A stretch of 64,000 nucleotides of DNA. Origin: Pseudomonas sp. H3(2019) (GTDB lineage Bacteria; Pseudomonadota; Gammaproteobacteria; Pseudomonadales; Pseudomonadaceae). The stretch is taken from contig NZ_VMSG01000014.1 in NCBI RefSeq assembly GCF_007713465.1, positions 62,001 through 126,000 on the forward strand, read 5' to 3'. The notes under the pieces were generated by a model that searched no databases, was not told the origin of the DNA, and saw only the letters and a list, made by a program, of their open reading frames with translations. Shown in pieces: positions 46,252 through 58,840 of the stretch (position 1 is the stretch's first letter; each line of letters starts with the position of its first letter). Both the position numbers and the translations under genes were made by a program.

Positions 46252-46902
46252 ATGGGATGGTTTAAACAGTTGATGGGCCTTGAGGCCCCGACACCCAAGG
46301 ACAATGCACCGGTTGCCGGCCCCCTCGGGCTCGGCCAGGGCAAAGCGCTGATGTTCGACACCACCCTCAAGCTGTTGCTCGACGAAAAAACCAGCGTGGT
46401 CATTCCCGGCACCCAGCAGATCTGGAGCGTCGGCACTGTCGACCTCGGCCAGTCGACCTGGCTTTCGCGCTACTACATGGACGACGAAGACTTCTGGCTG
46501 CAGGTCCACACCACCGGCGCCATCGCCGGCCAGGTCGAGTCGGTGATCCTGTTCAACTACCAAAGCTACGTCACCCTCAACAGTGAGTCCGAACTGCGCA
46601 GGCTCGCCGGGCCGGACAGCCTGATCGGCCTGCCGACCTACACCCATGACGGCGTCGAATACAGCCGCGAATGGGGCACCGAGGCCGGGCAGACCGAGCT
46701 GGTGGCCTTCACTGAGCAGGTCAGCAATCCGGATCAGTCCTACGTCGTGGAACATCGTTCGATGCTCTACGCCCGCGAGACTGGCCTGACCGATCGCCGC
46801 GAATTCCTGCTGTTCTCGGTCGAAGAAGACGCCGAAGGCAGCATCAGCTTGAGCACCTCACTGGGCATCTCGCTGTACACCACCGACCTCACTACTCTTT
46901 AA
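46252..46902 (+). CDS. yjfK: YjfK-like DUF2491 protein
   Basis: A 216-residue soluble protein beginning MGWFKQLMGLEAP, with the DUF2491 core VGTVDLGQSTWLSRYYMDDEDFWLQVH (about 46435-46510) and ILFNYQSYVTLNS. AAGGAA precedes the start. It lies 13 bases ahead of the DUF350 gene. The biochemical function is unknown; conserved neighbours point to the envelope module. Confidence 0.82.
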   Translation: MGWFKQLMGLEAPTPKDNAPVAGPLGLGQGKALMFDTTLKLLLDEKTSVVIPGTQQIWSVGTVDLGQSTWLSRYYMDDEDFWLQVHTTGAIAGQVESVILFNYQSYVTLNSESELRRLAGPDSLIGLPTYTHDGVEYSREWGTEAGQTELVAFTEQVSNPDQSYVVEHRSMLYARETGLTDRREFLLFSVEEDAEGSISLSTSLGISLYTTDLTTL

Positions 46903-46915
46903 AAAGGAACAGCCC

Positions 46916-47341
46916 ATGCTAGAAGCACTCTCCGTCTCGTTGAACAAAGCCGCCGTCCTGGGATTTGTTTCGTACATCATCGGTGCCGCCCTGCTGTTCG
47001 CGATTTTCCAGTTCGTCTATACCCGCATCACGCCGCACAAAGAGTTCGAACTGATTCGCTCCGGCAACACCGCTGCCGCCATCGCCCTGTCCGGCGCCAT
47101 CATCGGCTTCGCGATTCCGGCGAGCAATGTGATTGCCTACTCGGTCAGCCTGCTGGACTTCGCGGTGTGGGCGCTGATTGCCGCAGTGGTGCAACTGTTG
47201 GCGTTCCTGATGACCAACCTGGTACTCAAAGGCACCTCCGAGCGCATCCGTAACGGTGAAATCGCAGCAGCGATCTACGTCGCCGCTGTCGCCATCAGCG
47301 TTGGCCTGCTGAACGCTGCGTGCATGACGCCTTCCCACTGA
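46916..47341 (+). CDS. yjfL: YjfL-like DUF350 inner-membrane protein
   Basis: A 141-residue protein with four hydrophobic helices arranged as two DUF350 repeats (FVSYIIGAALLFAIFQFVY with AIALSGAIIGFAIPAS, then FAVWALIAAVVQLLAFLMT with AAIYVAAVAISVGLLNAA). AAGGAAC lies before the ATG. DUF350 proteins are predicted channels or scaffolds paired with PspA-type genes. It is tightly coupled to yjfK and yjfM. Confidence 0.85.
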   Translation: MLEALSVSLNKAAVLGFVSYIIGAALLFAIFQFVYTRITPHKEFELIRSGNTAAAIALSGAIIGFAIPASNVIAYSVSLLDFAVWALIAAVVQLLAFLMTNLVLKGTSERIRNGEIAAAIYVAAVAISVGLLNAACMTPSH

Positions 47342-47360
47342 TTGCGCAACGGAGATCCCG

Positions 47361-48080
47361 ATGAAACGAAGCAAGTACGTTCAGCTCTCGCTGGCAGCGT
47401 CGGTCGCCATTGCGATATCAGGCTGCGAGCCGGCGGAAAAAACCTACGCGGTACAGAAGAAGTACAACTTCCAGTCCGTTCAGCAGTGCGCCGATGCAAA
47501 ACTCCCGGTAGACGTCTGCTCCGACGCCTACATGACGGCCATGGCTGAGCATCGACGCATTGCGCCGGTGTACGACAACCAGGCCGATTGCGACGCTGAC
47601 TTTGTCGCCGACTGGTGCCAACAGGATTCCGCCGGCAAGTTCACCCCGAAACTCGGCGGTTTCGAACTGACCGCCGATGGCCAGATCACGCAAACCCAAA
47701 TGGACGCCGCCAAGGCTCAGTTGCCGGCCGCTGGCTCGAACACTGGCCACTCCGGCGGTTCCAACGACGGTCTGCTGACTGGCCTGCTGATCGGTAACAT
47801 GCTGAGCAATAACAACAACAGTTACTACTCAGAACCGGTCTACCGCTATCGCGATGATCGCGGTGACTACTCATCCTCAACGCTCAACCAGCGGATTTCG
47901 ACAGGTTCGACTTTTACCAAGTCCAATCAGGCGAAGTACGGCGGCAGTTACAGCGACTCGATCACCCGCAGCAAGCCGATTTCCGTGGCGTCTTCCACTT
48001 CTCGCGGCGGTTTTGGTAGCCAGGCCAGCGCACGCAGCGGCTGGGGAGGCTCGAGCAGTTCGGGTCGGTCGAGCAGTTAA
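47361..48080 (+). CDS. yjfM: YjfM-like DUF1190 lipoprotein
   Basis: A 239-residue lipoprotein with lipobox AISGC (Cys22). A DUF1190 region with paired cysteines (QQCADAKLPVDVCSDAYM and DCDADFVADWCQQ) suggests disulfides in the periplasm. A low-complexity tail rich in Ser/Gly/Arg (GGFGSQASARSGWGGSSSSG) ends the protein. GGAG precedes the start, and it lies 12 bases before yjfC. Confidence 0.8.
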   Translation: MKRSKYVQLSLAASVAIAISGCEPAEKTYAVQKKYNFQSVQQCADAKLPVDVCSDAYMTAMAEHRRIAPVYDNQADCDADFVADWCQQDSAGKFTPKLGGFELTADGQITQTQMDAAKAQLPAAGSNTGHSGGSNDGLLTGLLIGNMLSNNNNSYYSEPVYRYRDDRGDYSSSTLNQRISTGSTFTKSNQAKYGGSYSDSITRSKPISVASSTSRGGFGSQASARSGWGGSSSSGRSSS

Positions 48081-48092
48081 GGAGCGAGCGCC

Positions 48093-49250
48093 ATGAAGAA
48101 AATCCTCTGCCAGGAACGTCACGACTGGAAGCAGACCGCCGAAAGCCTCGGCTTCATGTTTCACACCATCGACGACGAACCCTACTGGGACGAGAGTGCG
48201 TATTACCAATTCACGCTCAAGCAGATCGAGAACGATCTCGAAGACCCGACTACCGAGCTCCATGAGATGTGCATGGACCTGGTCGACCGGGTGGTGCAGA
48301 GCGAAGAACTGCTGGAGCGCCTGAGCATTCCGGCGCCCTTCTTCGACATGATTCGCACTTCATGGCGTGAGGGCCATCCGCACCTGTACGGTCGCCTGGA
48401 CTTCTCCTACAACGGCACCGGCCCCGCCAAATTGCTGGAACTCAACTACGACACACCCACCAGCCTGTACGAGGCTTCGGCATTTCAATGGGGCTGGCTG
48501 GAGCAATGCATCGAACGCGGCTTGCTGCCCAGCCATGCCGACCAGTTCAACAGCATCGACACCAAACTGCATCAGGCCTTTGCGCAGCTGCAGATCAAAC
48601 AGCCTTTCTACTTCGCCTCGATGAAACAGTCGGTCGAAGACAAGGGCACCACCGACTACTTGCGCCTGATTGCGGAAAAAGTCGGGATCGAGTCACGCCA
48701 CATCGATATCGAAGACATCGGCCTCAACAGCGAAGGACGCTTCGTCGATCTCGAAGAACGCTGGATCCCTCACCTGTTCAAACTGCACGCCTGGGAATTC
48801 ATTTTCCACGAGCCGTTTGGTGAGGCCATAGCCCAGTGTGACACGCAGTTTTTCGAGCCCGCCTGGAAATCGATCATCTCGAACAAAGGCATCCTCCCTC
48901 TGCTGTGGGAGTTCAATAAAGGGCACCCGAACCTGCTTGCCACCCACCTGGACCCCGAGCCCGGCAAACCGGTGCCGAAAGGCTGGGTGCGCAAGCCGTT
49001 CTTCTCCCGCGAAGGCGCCAACATCGAGCTGCAGACCCCGGATGGGCAAGTCGTGAAGGAAGACGGGCCGTACACCGATGCGCCGTTCATCCTCCAGGAG
49101 TTCGCCCCGCTGCCGAAGTTCGGCGACAGCTACACGCTGATCGGCTCCTGGGTGATCGGCGACCAGGCCGCCGGCATCGGCGTGCGCGAGGACAACAGCC
49201 TGATCACCAAAGACTCAAGCCGGTTTTTGCCGCACCTGATACTCGACTGA
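48093..49250 (+). CDS. yjfC: Glutathionylspermidine synthase-family ATP-grasp protein (YjfC-like)
   Basis: A 385-residue protein equivalent to the synthetase half of E. coli Gss, without the amidase half. Landmarks are LDFSYNGTGPAKLLELNYDTPTSLYEASAFQWGW (about 48390-48495), ILPLLWEFNKGHPNLL and the ATP-grasp segment GWVRKPFFSREGANI. Members ligate a peptide and an amine using ATP; the substrate here is not known. AAGGAG precedes the ATG. It is the last gene of the yjf module, ending at a bidirectional terminator. Confidence 0.85.
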   Translation: MKKILCQERHDWKQTAESLGFMFHTIDDEPYWDESAYYQFTLKQIENDLEDPTTELHEMCMDLVDRVVQSEELLERLSIPAPFFDMIRTSWREGHPHLYGRLDFSYNGTGPAKLLELNYDTPTSLYEASAFQWGWLEQCIERGLLPSHADQFNSIDTKLHQAFAQLQIKQPFYFASMKQSVEDKGTTDYLRLIAEKVGIESRHIDIEDIGLNSEGRFVDLEERWIPHLFKLHAWEFIFHEPFGEAIAQCDTQFFEPAWKSIISNKGILPLLWEFNKGHPNLLATHLDPEPGKPVPKGWVRKPFFSREGANIELQTPDGQVVKEDGPYTDAPFILQEFAPLPKFGDSYTLIGSWVIGDQAAGIGVREDNSLITKDSSRFLPHLILD

Positions 49251-49284
49251 ACGACTTCCTGCCTCCTCGGAAAACACCCAAAGA

Positions 49285-49317
49285 AAAAGGCCCGCAGTGT
49301 TAGCTGCGGGCCTTTTG
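49285..49317. terminator. Bidirectional terminator between yjfC and ssb
   Basis: AAAAGGCCCGCAG and CTGCGGGCCTTTT pair around six bases. T-runs on both strands make it suitable for ending both convergent transcripts. Confidence 0.9.
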
Positions 49318-49340
49318 TCTATATCCGGCGGATCTGATGA

Positions 49341-49862
49341 TCAGAACGGAATATCGTCATCAAAGCTGTCGAAATCCGGAGCCGGCTGTGGTGCGGCCTG
49401 CTGTGGTGCCGGAGCCGAACGCTGTTGCGGAGCCGACTGCTGCGGACGCGGAGCTTGCTGACGCGGAGCGGATTGCTGGTAGTTGTTACCGCCGCCCTGG
49501 CCCTGTTGGTCGCCCTGTGGACGGCCGCCCAGCAGTTGCATGGTGCCTTGCATGTCGACCACGATTTCAGTGGTGTAACGCTTGATACCGTCTTTTTCCC
49601 ACTCGCGGGTTTGCAGCTTGCCTTCGATGTAGACCTGCGAACCTTTACGCAGGTATTCGCCGGCGATTTCCGCAACCTTGCCAAACATCGATACACGGTG
49701 CCATTCGGTCTTTTCGACTTTCTGACCGGTTTGCTTGTCGGTCCATTGTTCGCTGGTCGCCAGACTCAGGTTGGTCACGGCGTTACCGTTAGGCAAGTAG
49801 CGAACTTCGGGATCCTGGCCGCAAGTGCCGACCAATATGACTTTGTTAACCCCACGGGCCAT
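49341..49862 (-). CDS. ssb: Single-stranded DNA-binding protein
   Basis: A 173-residue SSB. The OB fold is in residues ~1-112 ([44 protein letters not shown]). A Gln/Pro/Ala-rich flexible linker follows, then the acidic tip DDDIPF that recruits repair and replication proteins. It is transcribed leftward ten bases after the MFS gene; uvrA diverges beyond the transporter. Confidence 0.97.
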   Translation of the reverse strand: MARGVNKVILVGTCGQDPEVRYLPNGNAVTNLSLATSEQWTDKQTGQKVEKTEWHRVSMFGKVAEIAGEYLRKGSQVYIEGKLQTREWEKDGIKRYTTEIVVDMQGTMQLLGGRPQGDQQGQGGGNNYQQSAPRQQAPRPQQSAPQQRSAPAPQQAAPQPAPDFDSFDDDIPF

Positions 49863-49871
49863 AACGTTCTC

Positions 49872-51269
49872 CTAGGCTTCGCACGCAGTCGGGGCCGGGT
49901 TGTTGACCAGGCTCTCGAGGGTCGTGCGATCCAATAGTTCGGTGTCCAATTTGATGTAAATGGCCGCTTCATCAGCAACCACCACTGCATCTGTTACCCC
50001 AACGACGGCCAGCAGGCGCTCGACCAAACCAGCTTCGCGGATCGCTTCGGGCGATAACGGCAAGCGCAGGCTCGTCACATAGGGAGGTTCACGCATGGTA
50101 ACAGCAAAGGCCAACCAGAGGGCAGCCAGTCCTGCGCATCCAAGGAACACAACCGACAGACCGCCATGCTGGAACATCCAGCCGCCCATGATCCCGCCCA
50201 GTGCCGAACCGAGGAACTGACTGGTGGAATAAACCCCCATCGCCGTGCCTTTGCCGCCTGCCGGTGAAACCTTGCTGATCAGCGACGGCAACGAAGCTTC
50301 GAGCAGATTGAATGCGGTGAAAAACACCACCGTACCCATCACCAGAGCCCGCAAGCTGTCGCCGAACTGCCAGAAGAATAGCTCAGTGAGCATCAGCGTA
50401 CTGACCGCACCGAGTAAAACTCGTTTCATTTTGCGTTTCTTCTCGCCGTAGATAATGAACGGGATCATGGCGAAGAACGAAATCAGCAGCGCGGTCAGGT
50501 ACACCCACCAGTGCTGCTCCTTGGGCAATCCGGCTTTTTCGACCAGCGCCAATGGCAACGCGACGAAGCTCGACATCAACATCGCGTGCAACACAAAAAT
50601 GCCCAAGTCCAGACGCAGCAGGTCCGGATGCTTGAGCGTCGGGATCAGCGCCTGACGGGCAACGCCGGATTCGCGGTGATGCAACGGGCTGGTGGCGCGC
50701 GGCACCATGAACATCACGATCACGATGCCAAACAGCGCCATGCCGCCCGTCGCCAGGAACAAGCCGGACAGACCAAAGGCGCGGGTCAGCAGCGGCCCGA
50801 CCACCATGGCCACGGCAAACGACAGACCGATGGTCATGCCGATCATGGCCATGGCTTTGGTGCGGTGCTGTTCGCGGGTCAGGTCCGACAGCAACGCCAT
50901 GACCGCCGCGGAAATCGCCCCGGCGCCTTGCAGGATTCGTCCGGCAATCACACCCCAGATCGAATCGGCATTGGCGGCCAAAACGCTACCGAGAGCGAAG
51001 ACGATCAGCCCCAGGTAAATCACCGGGCGGCGGCCAATACGGTCGGAAATGATCCCGAACGGAATCTGAAAAATCGCCTGAGTCAGGCCGTAAGCGCCAA
51101 TCGCCAGACCGATAAGGGCTGGGGTCGCTCCTGCGAGATCCATTCCATAGGTCGCCAACACCGGCAACACCATAAACATGCCAAGCATACGGAAGGCGAA
51201 CACCAGGGCCAGACCGCTTGCTGCGCGGGTCTCGCCACCACTCATGCGTTCGCTGTGGGGATCGTGCAT
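49872..51269 (-). CDS. MFS transporter with C-terminal extension
   Basis: A 465-residue, 12-helix drug-efflux-type MFS protein. The cytoplasmic motif A-like segment is GIISDRIGRRPVIYLG, and the second-half loop is YGEKKRKMKR. About 70 residues after the last helix (SLRLPLSPEAIREAGLVERL through KLDTELLDRTTLESLV, up to the C-terminus) look like a small soluble alpha/beta domain. The gene is conserved between ssb and uvrA in pseudomonads. The substrate is unknown. Confidence 0.9.
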   Translation of the reverse strand: MHDPHSERMSGGETRAASGLALVFAFRMLGMFMVLPVLATYGMDLAGATPALIGLAIGAYGLTQAIFQIPFGIISDRIGRRPVIYLGLIVFALGSVLAANADSIWGVIAGRILQGAGAISAAVMALLSDLTREQHRTKAMAMIGMTIGLSFAVAMVVGPLLTRAFGLSGLFLATGGMALFGIVIVMFMVPRATSPLHHRESGVARQALIPTLKHPDLLRLDLGIFVLHAMLMSSFVALPLALVEKAGLPKEQHWWVYLTALLISFFAMIPFIIYGEKKRKMKRVLLGAVSTLMLTELFFWQFGDSLRALVMGTVVFFTAFNLLEASLPSLISKVSPAGGKGTAMGVYSTSQFLGSALGGIMGGWMFQHGGLSVVFLGCAGLAALWLAFAVTMREPPYVTSLRLPLSPEAIREAGLVERLLAVVGVTDAVVVADEAAIYIKLDTELLDRTTLESLVNNPAPTACEA

Positions 51270-51462
51270 GGAATAACCTCATGTGAACCGGCGGCGATTC
51301 TACCAGTCCCATCGGTTGACGGGGTATAGGGCGACGCTTTGTCGCGAGCCTGCCTCGCGCCGTTGTCAGGCGCCGTTCAGCAAGCGTCATTTGATAGTGT
51401 GCATCCATCCAGTATTTGCCCGTATACTCCTACGTTTTCGACGCCCGCCAAGCGAGGCCATC

Positions 51463-54297
<2,835 letters not shown>

Positions 54298-54313
54298 CGT
54301 CGGCGCACGAAAA

Positions 54314-54350
54314 AGCCCCGGTCACTTCATCAGTGACCGGGGCTTTTTTG
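54314..54350 (+). terminator. Intrinsic terminator of uvrA
   Basis: AGCCCCGGTCAC and GTGACCGGGGCT pair around seven bases, followed by a T-run. It lies just after the uvrA stop. Confidence 0.93.
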
Positions 54351-54356
54351 TACCTG

Positions 54357-54430
54357 ACTTGTAGGAGCACAGCTTGCCGGCGATGGCGCCCTTGAAATCG
54401 CCATCGCGAGCAAGCTTGGCTCCTACAAGT
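54357..54430. repeat. REP-like inverted repeat between uvrA and ftnA
   Basis: ACTTGTAGGAGC and GCTCCTACAAGT mark the ends, and imperfectly complementary inner arms (CAGCTTGCCGGCGATGGCG and CGCCATCGCGAGCAAGCTTG) make a long hairpin. It is a dispersed P. fluorescens-type element between convergent genes, of a different family from those at 34588 and 37657. Confidence 0.8.
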
Positions 54431-54441
54431 CGGTCATAGCA

Positions 54442-54906
54442 TCAGAACTGCGATTGCAGGTAGTTTTCCAGGCCAACCAATTTGATCAGACCCAACTGCT
54501 TCTCCAGCCAGTACGTGTGATCTTCTTCGGTGTCAGCCAATTGAACCCGCAGGATCTCGCGACTGACGTAATCCTTGTGCAGCTCGCAGAGTTCGATGCC
54601 TTTGCAGAGCGCGGCACGGACTTTATATTCCAGGCGCAAGTCGGCAGCGAGCATCTCAGGCACCGTAGTGCCAACGTCCAGATCGTCCGGGCGCATGCGT
54701 GGCGTGCCTTCCAGCATGAGGATTCGGCGCATCAGCGCATCTGCGTGCTGGGCCTCTTCTTCCATCTCGTGATTGATGCGCTCGTAGAGCTCGGTAAAGC
54801 CCCAGTCCTCATACATCCGCGAATGGATGAAATATTGATCACGTGCTGCCAGTTCGCCTGTGAGCAACGTGTTGAGGTAATCGATTACGTCTGGGTGGCC
54901 TTGCAT
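54442..54906 (-). CDS. ftnA: Bacterial ferritin, non-heme (FtnA, often labelled BfrA)
   Basis: The start is ATG 54906 ([11 protein letters not shown]), 154 residues. It is a four-helix ferritin with complete ferroxidase ligands E18, E51, H54, E94, E127 and H130 (E. coli Bfr numbering fits without gaps). The heme-ligating Met52 of true bacterioferritins is Ala52 here (EEEAQHAD), so it should not bind heme. This is the feature that led to the P. aeruginosa homologue beside katA being renamed FtnA. It stores iron, and its pairing with catalase suggests peroxide and iron defence. Confidence 0.9.
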   Translation of the reverse strand: MQGHPDVIDYLNTLLTGELAARDQYFIHSRMYEDWGFTELYERINHEMEEEAQHADALMRRILMLEGTPRMRPDDLDVGTTVPEMLAADLRLEYKVRAALCKGIELCELHKDYVSREILRVQLADTEEDHTYWLEKQLGLIKLVGLENYLQSQF

Positions 54907-55018
54907 CGCCCTACATCTCCCTGCTTGAAAGGCTGTAGTTTGAACCAAGCGGACTGATTGGTCACTCCAATAGCGCGACAAAAGCGAAGATACTCTGAGA
55001 AAAGTAGCTTAAATAACG

Positions 55019-55044
55019 CAAAAACCGCCCAAATGAGGGCGGTT
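55019..55044 (-). terminator. Intrinsic terminator of katA
   Basis: On the leftward strand AACCGCCC and GGGCGGTT pair around a short loop and are followed by a T-run (the A-run at 55019-55022). Confidence 0.85.
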
Positions 55045-55061
55045 CTGCTTATCGTTTAGAC

Positions 55062-56510
55062 TTAGTTAAGCTGTACACCCAAGGCCTTTGCGATGCCTTC
55101 TCCGTAAGCGGCATCCGCTTTGTAGAAGTGCTGCAGTTGACGCTGAACCACATCACTGGAAACGCCCGCCATAGCACCGGCAATGTTGTTGATCAGCAGG
55201 GTTTTCTGCTCATCGCTCATCAAGCGGAACAACGCACCGGCGTGGCTGTAGTAATCCGTATCTTCACGGTGATCGTAACGATCGGCCGCGCCGCTCAGGG
55301 CCAGTGCTGGCTCTGCGTATTGTGGAGCTTGCTTCGGCGCACCGGCGTAGCTGTTAGGCTCGTAGTTCGGTGTACTGCCACCGTTGCTGCCAAATGCCAT
55401 GGAACCGTCACGCTGATAGCTGTTGACTGGACTACGTGGCGCATTCACCGGCAATTGCTGGTGATTGGTACCAACGCGGTAGCGATGCGCATCAGCGTAG
55501 GCGAATACCCGACCTTGCAGCATACGGTCTGGCGACAAGCCCACACCCGGCACCATGTTGCTTGGACCAAACGCCGCCTGCTCGACTTCAGCGAAGTAGT
55601 TCTGCGGATTGCGATTAAGCTCAAGCTCACCGACTTCGATCAACGGGAATTCCTTCTGCGACCAGGTTTTGGTCACATCGAACGGGTTCTCGTAATGCGC
55701 CGCGGCCTGGGCCTCGGTCATGATCTGAATGCACACGCGCCATTGCGGGAAGTCACCGCGCTCGATTGCGCCGAACAGGTCGCGTTGAGCGTAATCCGGA
55801 TCAGTACCGGCCAGGCGTGCAGCTTCTGCCGGCGCCAGGTTCTTGATGCCCTGTTTGGTCTTGTAGTGCCATTTAACCCAGTGACGCTCGCCTTTGGCGC
55901 TGATCAGGCTGTAGGTGTGGCTGCCAAAACCGTGCATGTGACGGTAGCCGTCAGGGATGCCGCGATCCGAGAACAGGATGGTGACCTGGTGCAGCGCCTC
56001 AGGCGAATGCGACCAGAAGTCCCACATCATCTGTGCGCTTTTCAGGTTGCTTTGCGGCAAACGTTTTTGGGTATGGATAAAGTCCGGGAACTTCAGCGGA
56101 TCACGAATGAAGAAGACTGGCGTGTTGTTGCCAACAATGTCCCAGTTGCCTTCCTCGGTGTAGAACTTCAGCGCAAAACCACGCGGGTCGCGCTCGGTAT
56201 CCGCCGAACCGCGCTCGCCACCCACGGTGGAGAATCGCAGGAAGGTCGGGGTTTGCTTGCCAACGGACTCAAACAACTTGGCACTGGTGTATTGGGTAAT
56301 GTCGCGAGTAACGGTGAACGTACCGTAAGCACCCGAGCCTTTGGCGTGCACGCGGCGCTCCGGGATGTTTTCACGGTTGAAGTGGGCAAGCTTCTCGATC
56401 AGATGAAAGTCGTCGAGCAGCAGCGGGCCACGAGGACCGGCGGAGCGGGAATTCTGGTTGTCGGCGACGGGCGCGCCACTGGCGGTAGTAAGCGTTTTAT
56501 TCTGACTCAT
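55062..56510 (-). CDS. katA: Catalase, small-subunit heme type
   Basis: A 482-residue monofunctional catalase that converts hydrogen peroxide to water and oxygen. The catalytic residues are His55 in [12 protein letters not shown] and Asn128 in VGNNTPVFF. The heme ligand is Tyr338 in [25 protein letters not shown] precedes the ATG. It lies leftward, upstream of ftnA but with its own terminator. The 238-base upstream region is AT-rich around 56575-56640 and may carry an OxyR site, which I could not define. Confidence 0.96.
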   Translation of the reverse strand: MSQNKTLTTASGAPVADNQNSRSAGPRGPLLLDDFHLIEKLAHFNRENIPERRVHAKGSGAYGTFTVTRDITQYTSAKLFESVGKQTPTFLRFSTVGGERGSADTERDPRGFALKFYTEEGNWDIVGNNTPVFFIRDPLKFPDFIHTQKRLPQSNLKSAQMMWDFWSHSPEALHQVTILFSDRGIPDGYRHMHGFGSHTYSLISAKGERHWVKWHYKTKQGIKNLAPAEAARLAGTDPDYAQRDLFGAIERGDFPQWRVCIQIMTEAQAAAHYENPFDVTKTWSQKEFPLIEVGELELNRNPQNYFAEVEQAAFGPSNMVPGVGLSPDRMLQGRVFAYADAHRYRVGTNHQQLPVNAPRSPVNSYQRDGSMAFGSNGGSTPNYEPNSYAGAPKQAPQYAEPALALSGAADRYDHREDTDYYSHAGALFRLMSDEQKTLLINNIAGAMAGVSSDVVQRQLQHFYKADAAYGEGIAKALGVQLN

Positions 56511-56707
56511 GCGATCTCTTCCTGTGTCAGTCTGGGAACTGCCGGCTAATCGGCTTGGGGGGGAGTATTCATCATCAATACGGCATTCACAAATTCATTA
56601 ACTTGTAGATATCGATAGAAAAATACTAATGACAACCCCATGCATATAGTGCGGACAGGAAAAGGCTTGAAGCTTGTACGTAGAGCGCATTTCTTATAGC
56701 CACAAAA

Positions 56708-56728
56708 AACCGGGCACTAGGCCCGGTT
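56708..56728 (-). terminator. Intrinsic terminator of the ribosomal operon (after rplQ)
   Basis: On the leftward strand AACCGGGC and GCCCGGTT pair around five bases, followed by a T-run (A-run at 56704-56709). Confidence 0.9.
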
Positions 56729-56748
56729 CTTCGTTTCAGACTGACGTC

Positions 56749-57135
56749 TTACTCAGCGGATACAGCTTCACCGCCGACAGCACGATCAACCAACTCGACG
56801 TACGCCATAGGCGCGTTGTCGCCAGCGCGGAAACCGCACTTGAGGATGCGCAGGTAGCCACCCTCACGGGTAGCGTAACGCTTGCCCAGGTCGTTGAAGA
56901 GCTTACCAACGATAGCTTTCGAACGAGTACGGTCGAAAGCCAGACGGCGGTTAGCCAGGCTGTCTGTCTTGGCCAAAGTGATCAGCGGCTCAGCAACGCG
57001 ACGCAGTTCTTTAGCTTTTGGCAGTGTAGTTTTGATCAGCTCGTGCTCGAACAGCGACACCGCCATGTTTTGAAACATGGCCTTGCGGTGCGAGCTCGTG
57101 CGGCTCAGGTGACGACCACTTTTACGATGACGCAT
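56749..57135 (-). CDS. rplQ: 50S ribosomal protein L17
   Basis: A 128-residue protein with the family start [20 protein letters not shown] and the central [17 protein letters not shown]; the length is usual for the family. It is the last gene of the alpha operon, 42 bases after rpoA, followed by an intrinsic terminator. Confidence 0.98.
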   Translation of the reverse strand: MRHRKSGRHLSRTSSHRKAMFQNMAVSLFEHELIKTTLPKAKELRRVAEPLITLAKTDSLANRRLAFDRTRSKAIVGKLFNDLGKRYATREGGYLRILKCGFRAGDNAPMAYVELVDRAVGGEAVSAE

Positions 57136-57177
57136 GGTTCATTCCTTACCAAACACAACGTTCGGTGATTACGACGA

Positions 57178-58179
57178 TCAGGCAGTCGCCTTGTCGTCCT
57201 TCTTAAGACTTGCAGGCGGCCAGTTGTCGAGGCGCATGCCGAGGGACAGACCGCGGGAGGCCAGAACGTCCTTGATTTCAGTCAAGGATTTCTTGCCAAG
57301 GTTCGGAGTCTTCAACAGTTCTACTTCGGTACGCTGAATCAGGTCGCCGATGTAGTAAATGTTTTCCGCCTTAAGGCAGTTAGCCGAACGTACAGTCAGT
57401 TCCAGATCGTCAACCGGGCGAAGCAGGATCGGATCGATCTCGTCTTCTTGCTCGATTACCACTGGTTCGCTGTCACCTTTGAGGTCGACGAACGCAGCCA
57501 ACTGCTGTTGCAGAATGGTTGCAGCGCGGCGGATAGCCTCTTCAGGATCCAGAGTACCGTTGGTTTCCAGATCAATAACCAGCTTGTCCAGGTTAGTACG
57601 CTGTTCGACACGGGCGTTTTCCACCACGTATGCGATACGGCGAACCGGGCTGAACGAAGAGTCAAGCTGCAAGCGACCGATGCTGCGGCTTTCATCTTCA
57701 TCGCTCTGACGCGAGTCGGCCGGTTCATAACCACGACCACGAGCTACTACTAGCTTCATGTTCAGGGCGCCGTTAGACGCCAGGTTAGCGATTACGTGAT
57801 CGGGATTAACGATCTCGACATCATGATCCAGCTGAATATCGGCAGCGGTAACCACCCCCGAACCCTTCTTCGACAAGGTCAGCGTAACTTCGTCACGGCC
57901 GTGCAGCTTGATAGCCAGACCTTTAAGGTTCAACAGGATTTCAATTACGTCTTCCTGTACACCTTCGATGGCGCTGTACTCGTGGAGCACACCGTCAATC
58001 TCGGCCTCGACTACTGCACAGCCGGGCATTGAGGACAACAGGATGCGGCGCAGCGCGTTGCCCAGGGTGTGGCCAAAACCACGCTCGAGAGGCTCGAGAG
58101 TGATCTTGGCGCGGGTTGGACTGACAACCTGCACATCAATATGGCGGGGTGTCAGGAACTCATTTACCGAAATCTGCAT
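57178..58179 (-). CDS. rpoA: RNA polymerase alpha subunit
   Basis: A 333-residue protein. The N-terminal assembly domain (~1-235) has [23 protein letters not shown]. The C-terminal domain (~250-320) has [16 protein letters not shown] and [22 protein letters not shown] (57240-57310), which contact UP elements and activators. It sits in the alpha operon between rpsD and rplQ. Confidence 0.98.
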   Translation of the reverse strand: MQISVNEFLTPRHIDVQVVSPTRAKITLEPLERGFGHTLGNALRRILLSSMPGCAVVEAEIDGVLHEYSAIEGVQEDVIEILLNLKGLAIKLHGRDEVTLTLSKKGSGVVTAADIQLDHDVEIVNPDHVIANLASNGALNMKLVVARGRGYEPADSRQSDEDESRSIGRLQLDSSFSPVRRIAYVVENARVEQRTNLDKLVIDLETNGTLDPEEAIRRAATILQQQLAAFVDLKGDSEPVVIEQEDEIDPILLRPVDDLELTVRSANCLKAENIYYIGDLIQRTEVELLKTPNLGKKSLTEIKDVLASRGLSLGMRLDNWPPASLKKDDKATA

Positions 58180-58201
58180 GGATGCACCTATTTTCTAGCC
58201 C

Positions 58202-58822
58202 TTACTTGGAGTAGAGCTCGACAATCAGGCTTTCGTTGATGTCGGCGGACAGATCACTGCGAGCTGGAACGTTCTTGAAAACGCCCGACTTCTTCTCAGT
58301 GTCTACTTCTACCCATTCTACGCGGCCACGTTGGGCACACAGATCGAGAGCTTGGACAATGCGAAGTTGGTTCTTTGCTTTCTCGCGAATCGCGACCACG
58401 TCACCAGCACGAACCTGGTAGGACGGAACGTTTACGGTCTGACCGTTAACGCTGACGGATTTGTGCGATACCAGCTGACGGGATTCGGCACGAGTCGAAC
58501 CAAAGCCCATACGGTATACAACGTTGTCCAGACGGCATTCGAGCAGCTGCAACAGGTTTTCGCCAGTTGCGCCTTTCTTGCCAGCAGCTTCTTTGTAGTA
58601 GCCGCTGAATTGACGCTCGAGAACGCCGTAGATACGACGGACCTTCTGCTTTTCACGCAGTTGGGTGCCGTAATCGGACTGGCGACCGCGGCGTTGGCCG
58701 TGGATACCAGGTGCTGCTTCAATGTTGCACTTCGATTCGATCGCGCGCACGCCGCTCTTCAGGAAGAGATCGGTGCCTTCGCGACGAGCGAGTTTGCATT
58801 TTGGACCAATGTAACGAGCCAT
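58202..58822 (-). CDS. rpsD: 30S ribosomal protein S4
   Basis: A 206-residue protein with [16 protein letters not shown] at the start and an S4 RNA-binding domain ([22 protein letters not shown]). In enteric bacteria S4 is also the translational repressor of the alpha operon. It lies between rpsK and rpoA. Confidence 0.98.
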   Translation of the reverse strand: MARYIGPKCKLARREGTDLFLKSGVRAIESKCNIEAAPGIHGQRRGRQSDYGTQLREKQKVRRIYGVLERQFSGYYKEAAGKKGATGENLLQLLECRLDNVVYRMGFGSTRAESRQLVSHKSVSVNGQTVNVPSYQVRAGDVVAIREKAKNQLRIVQALDLCAQRGRVEWVEVDTEKKSGVFKNVPARSDLSADINESLIVELYSK

Positions 58823-58840
58823 TCTTTACAATCTCCTGGA

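Noticed and set aside
45888..46265. 125-codon frame between the rhomboid gene and yjfK
   Set aside because: It overlaps both neighbours, lacks a ribosome-binding site and shows no family features; treated as spacer.
51270..51462. LexA box between the MFS gene and uvrA
   Set aside because: No CTG-N10-CAG match was found; the nearby GTAT/ATAC fragments do not fit the consensus.
56565..56660. OxyR site upstream of katA
   Set aside because: The region is AT-rich with partial ATAG/CTAT fragments, but the four-part OxyR spacing could not be made to fit.
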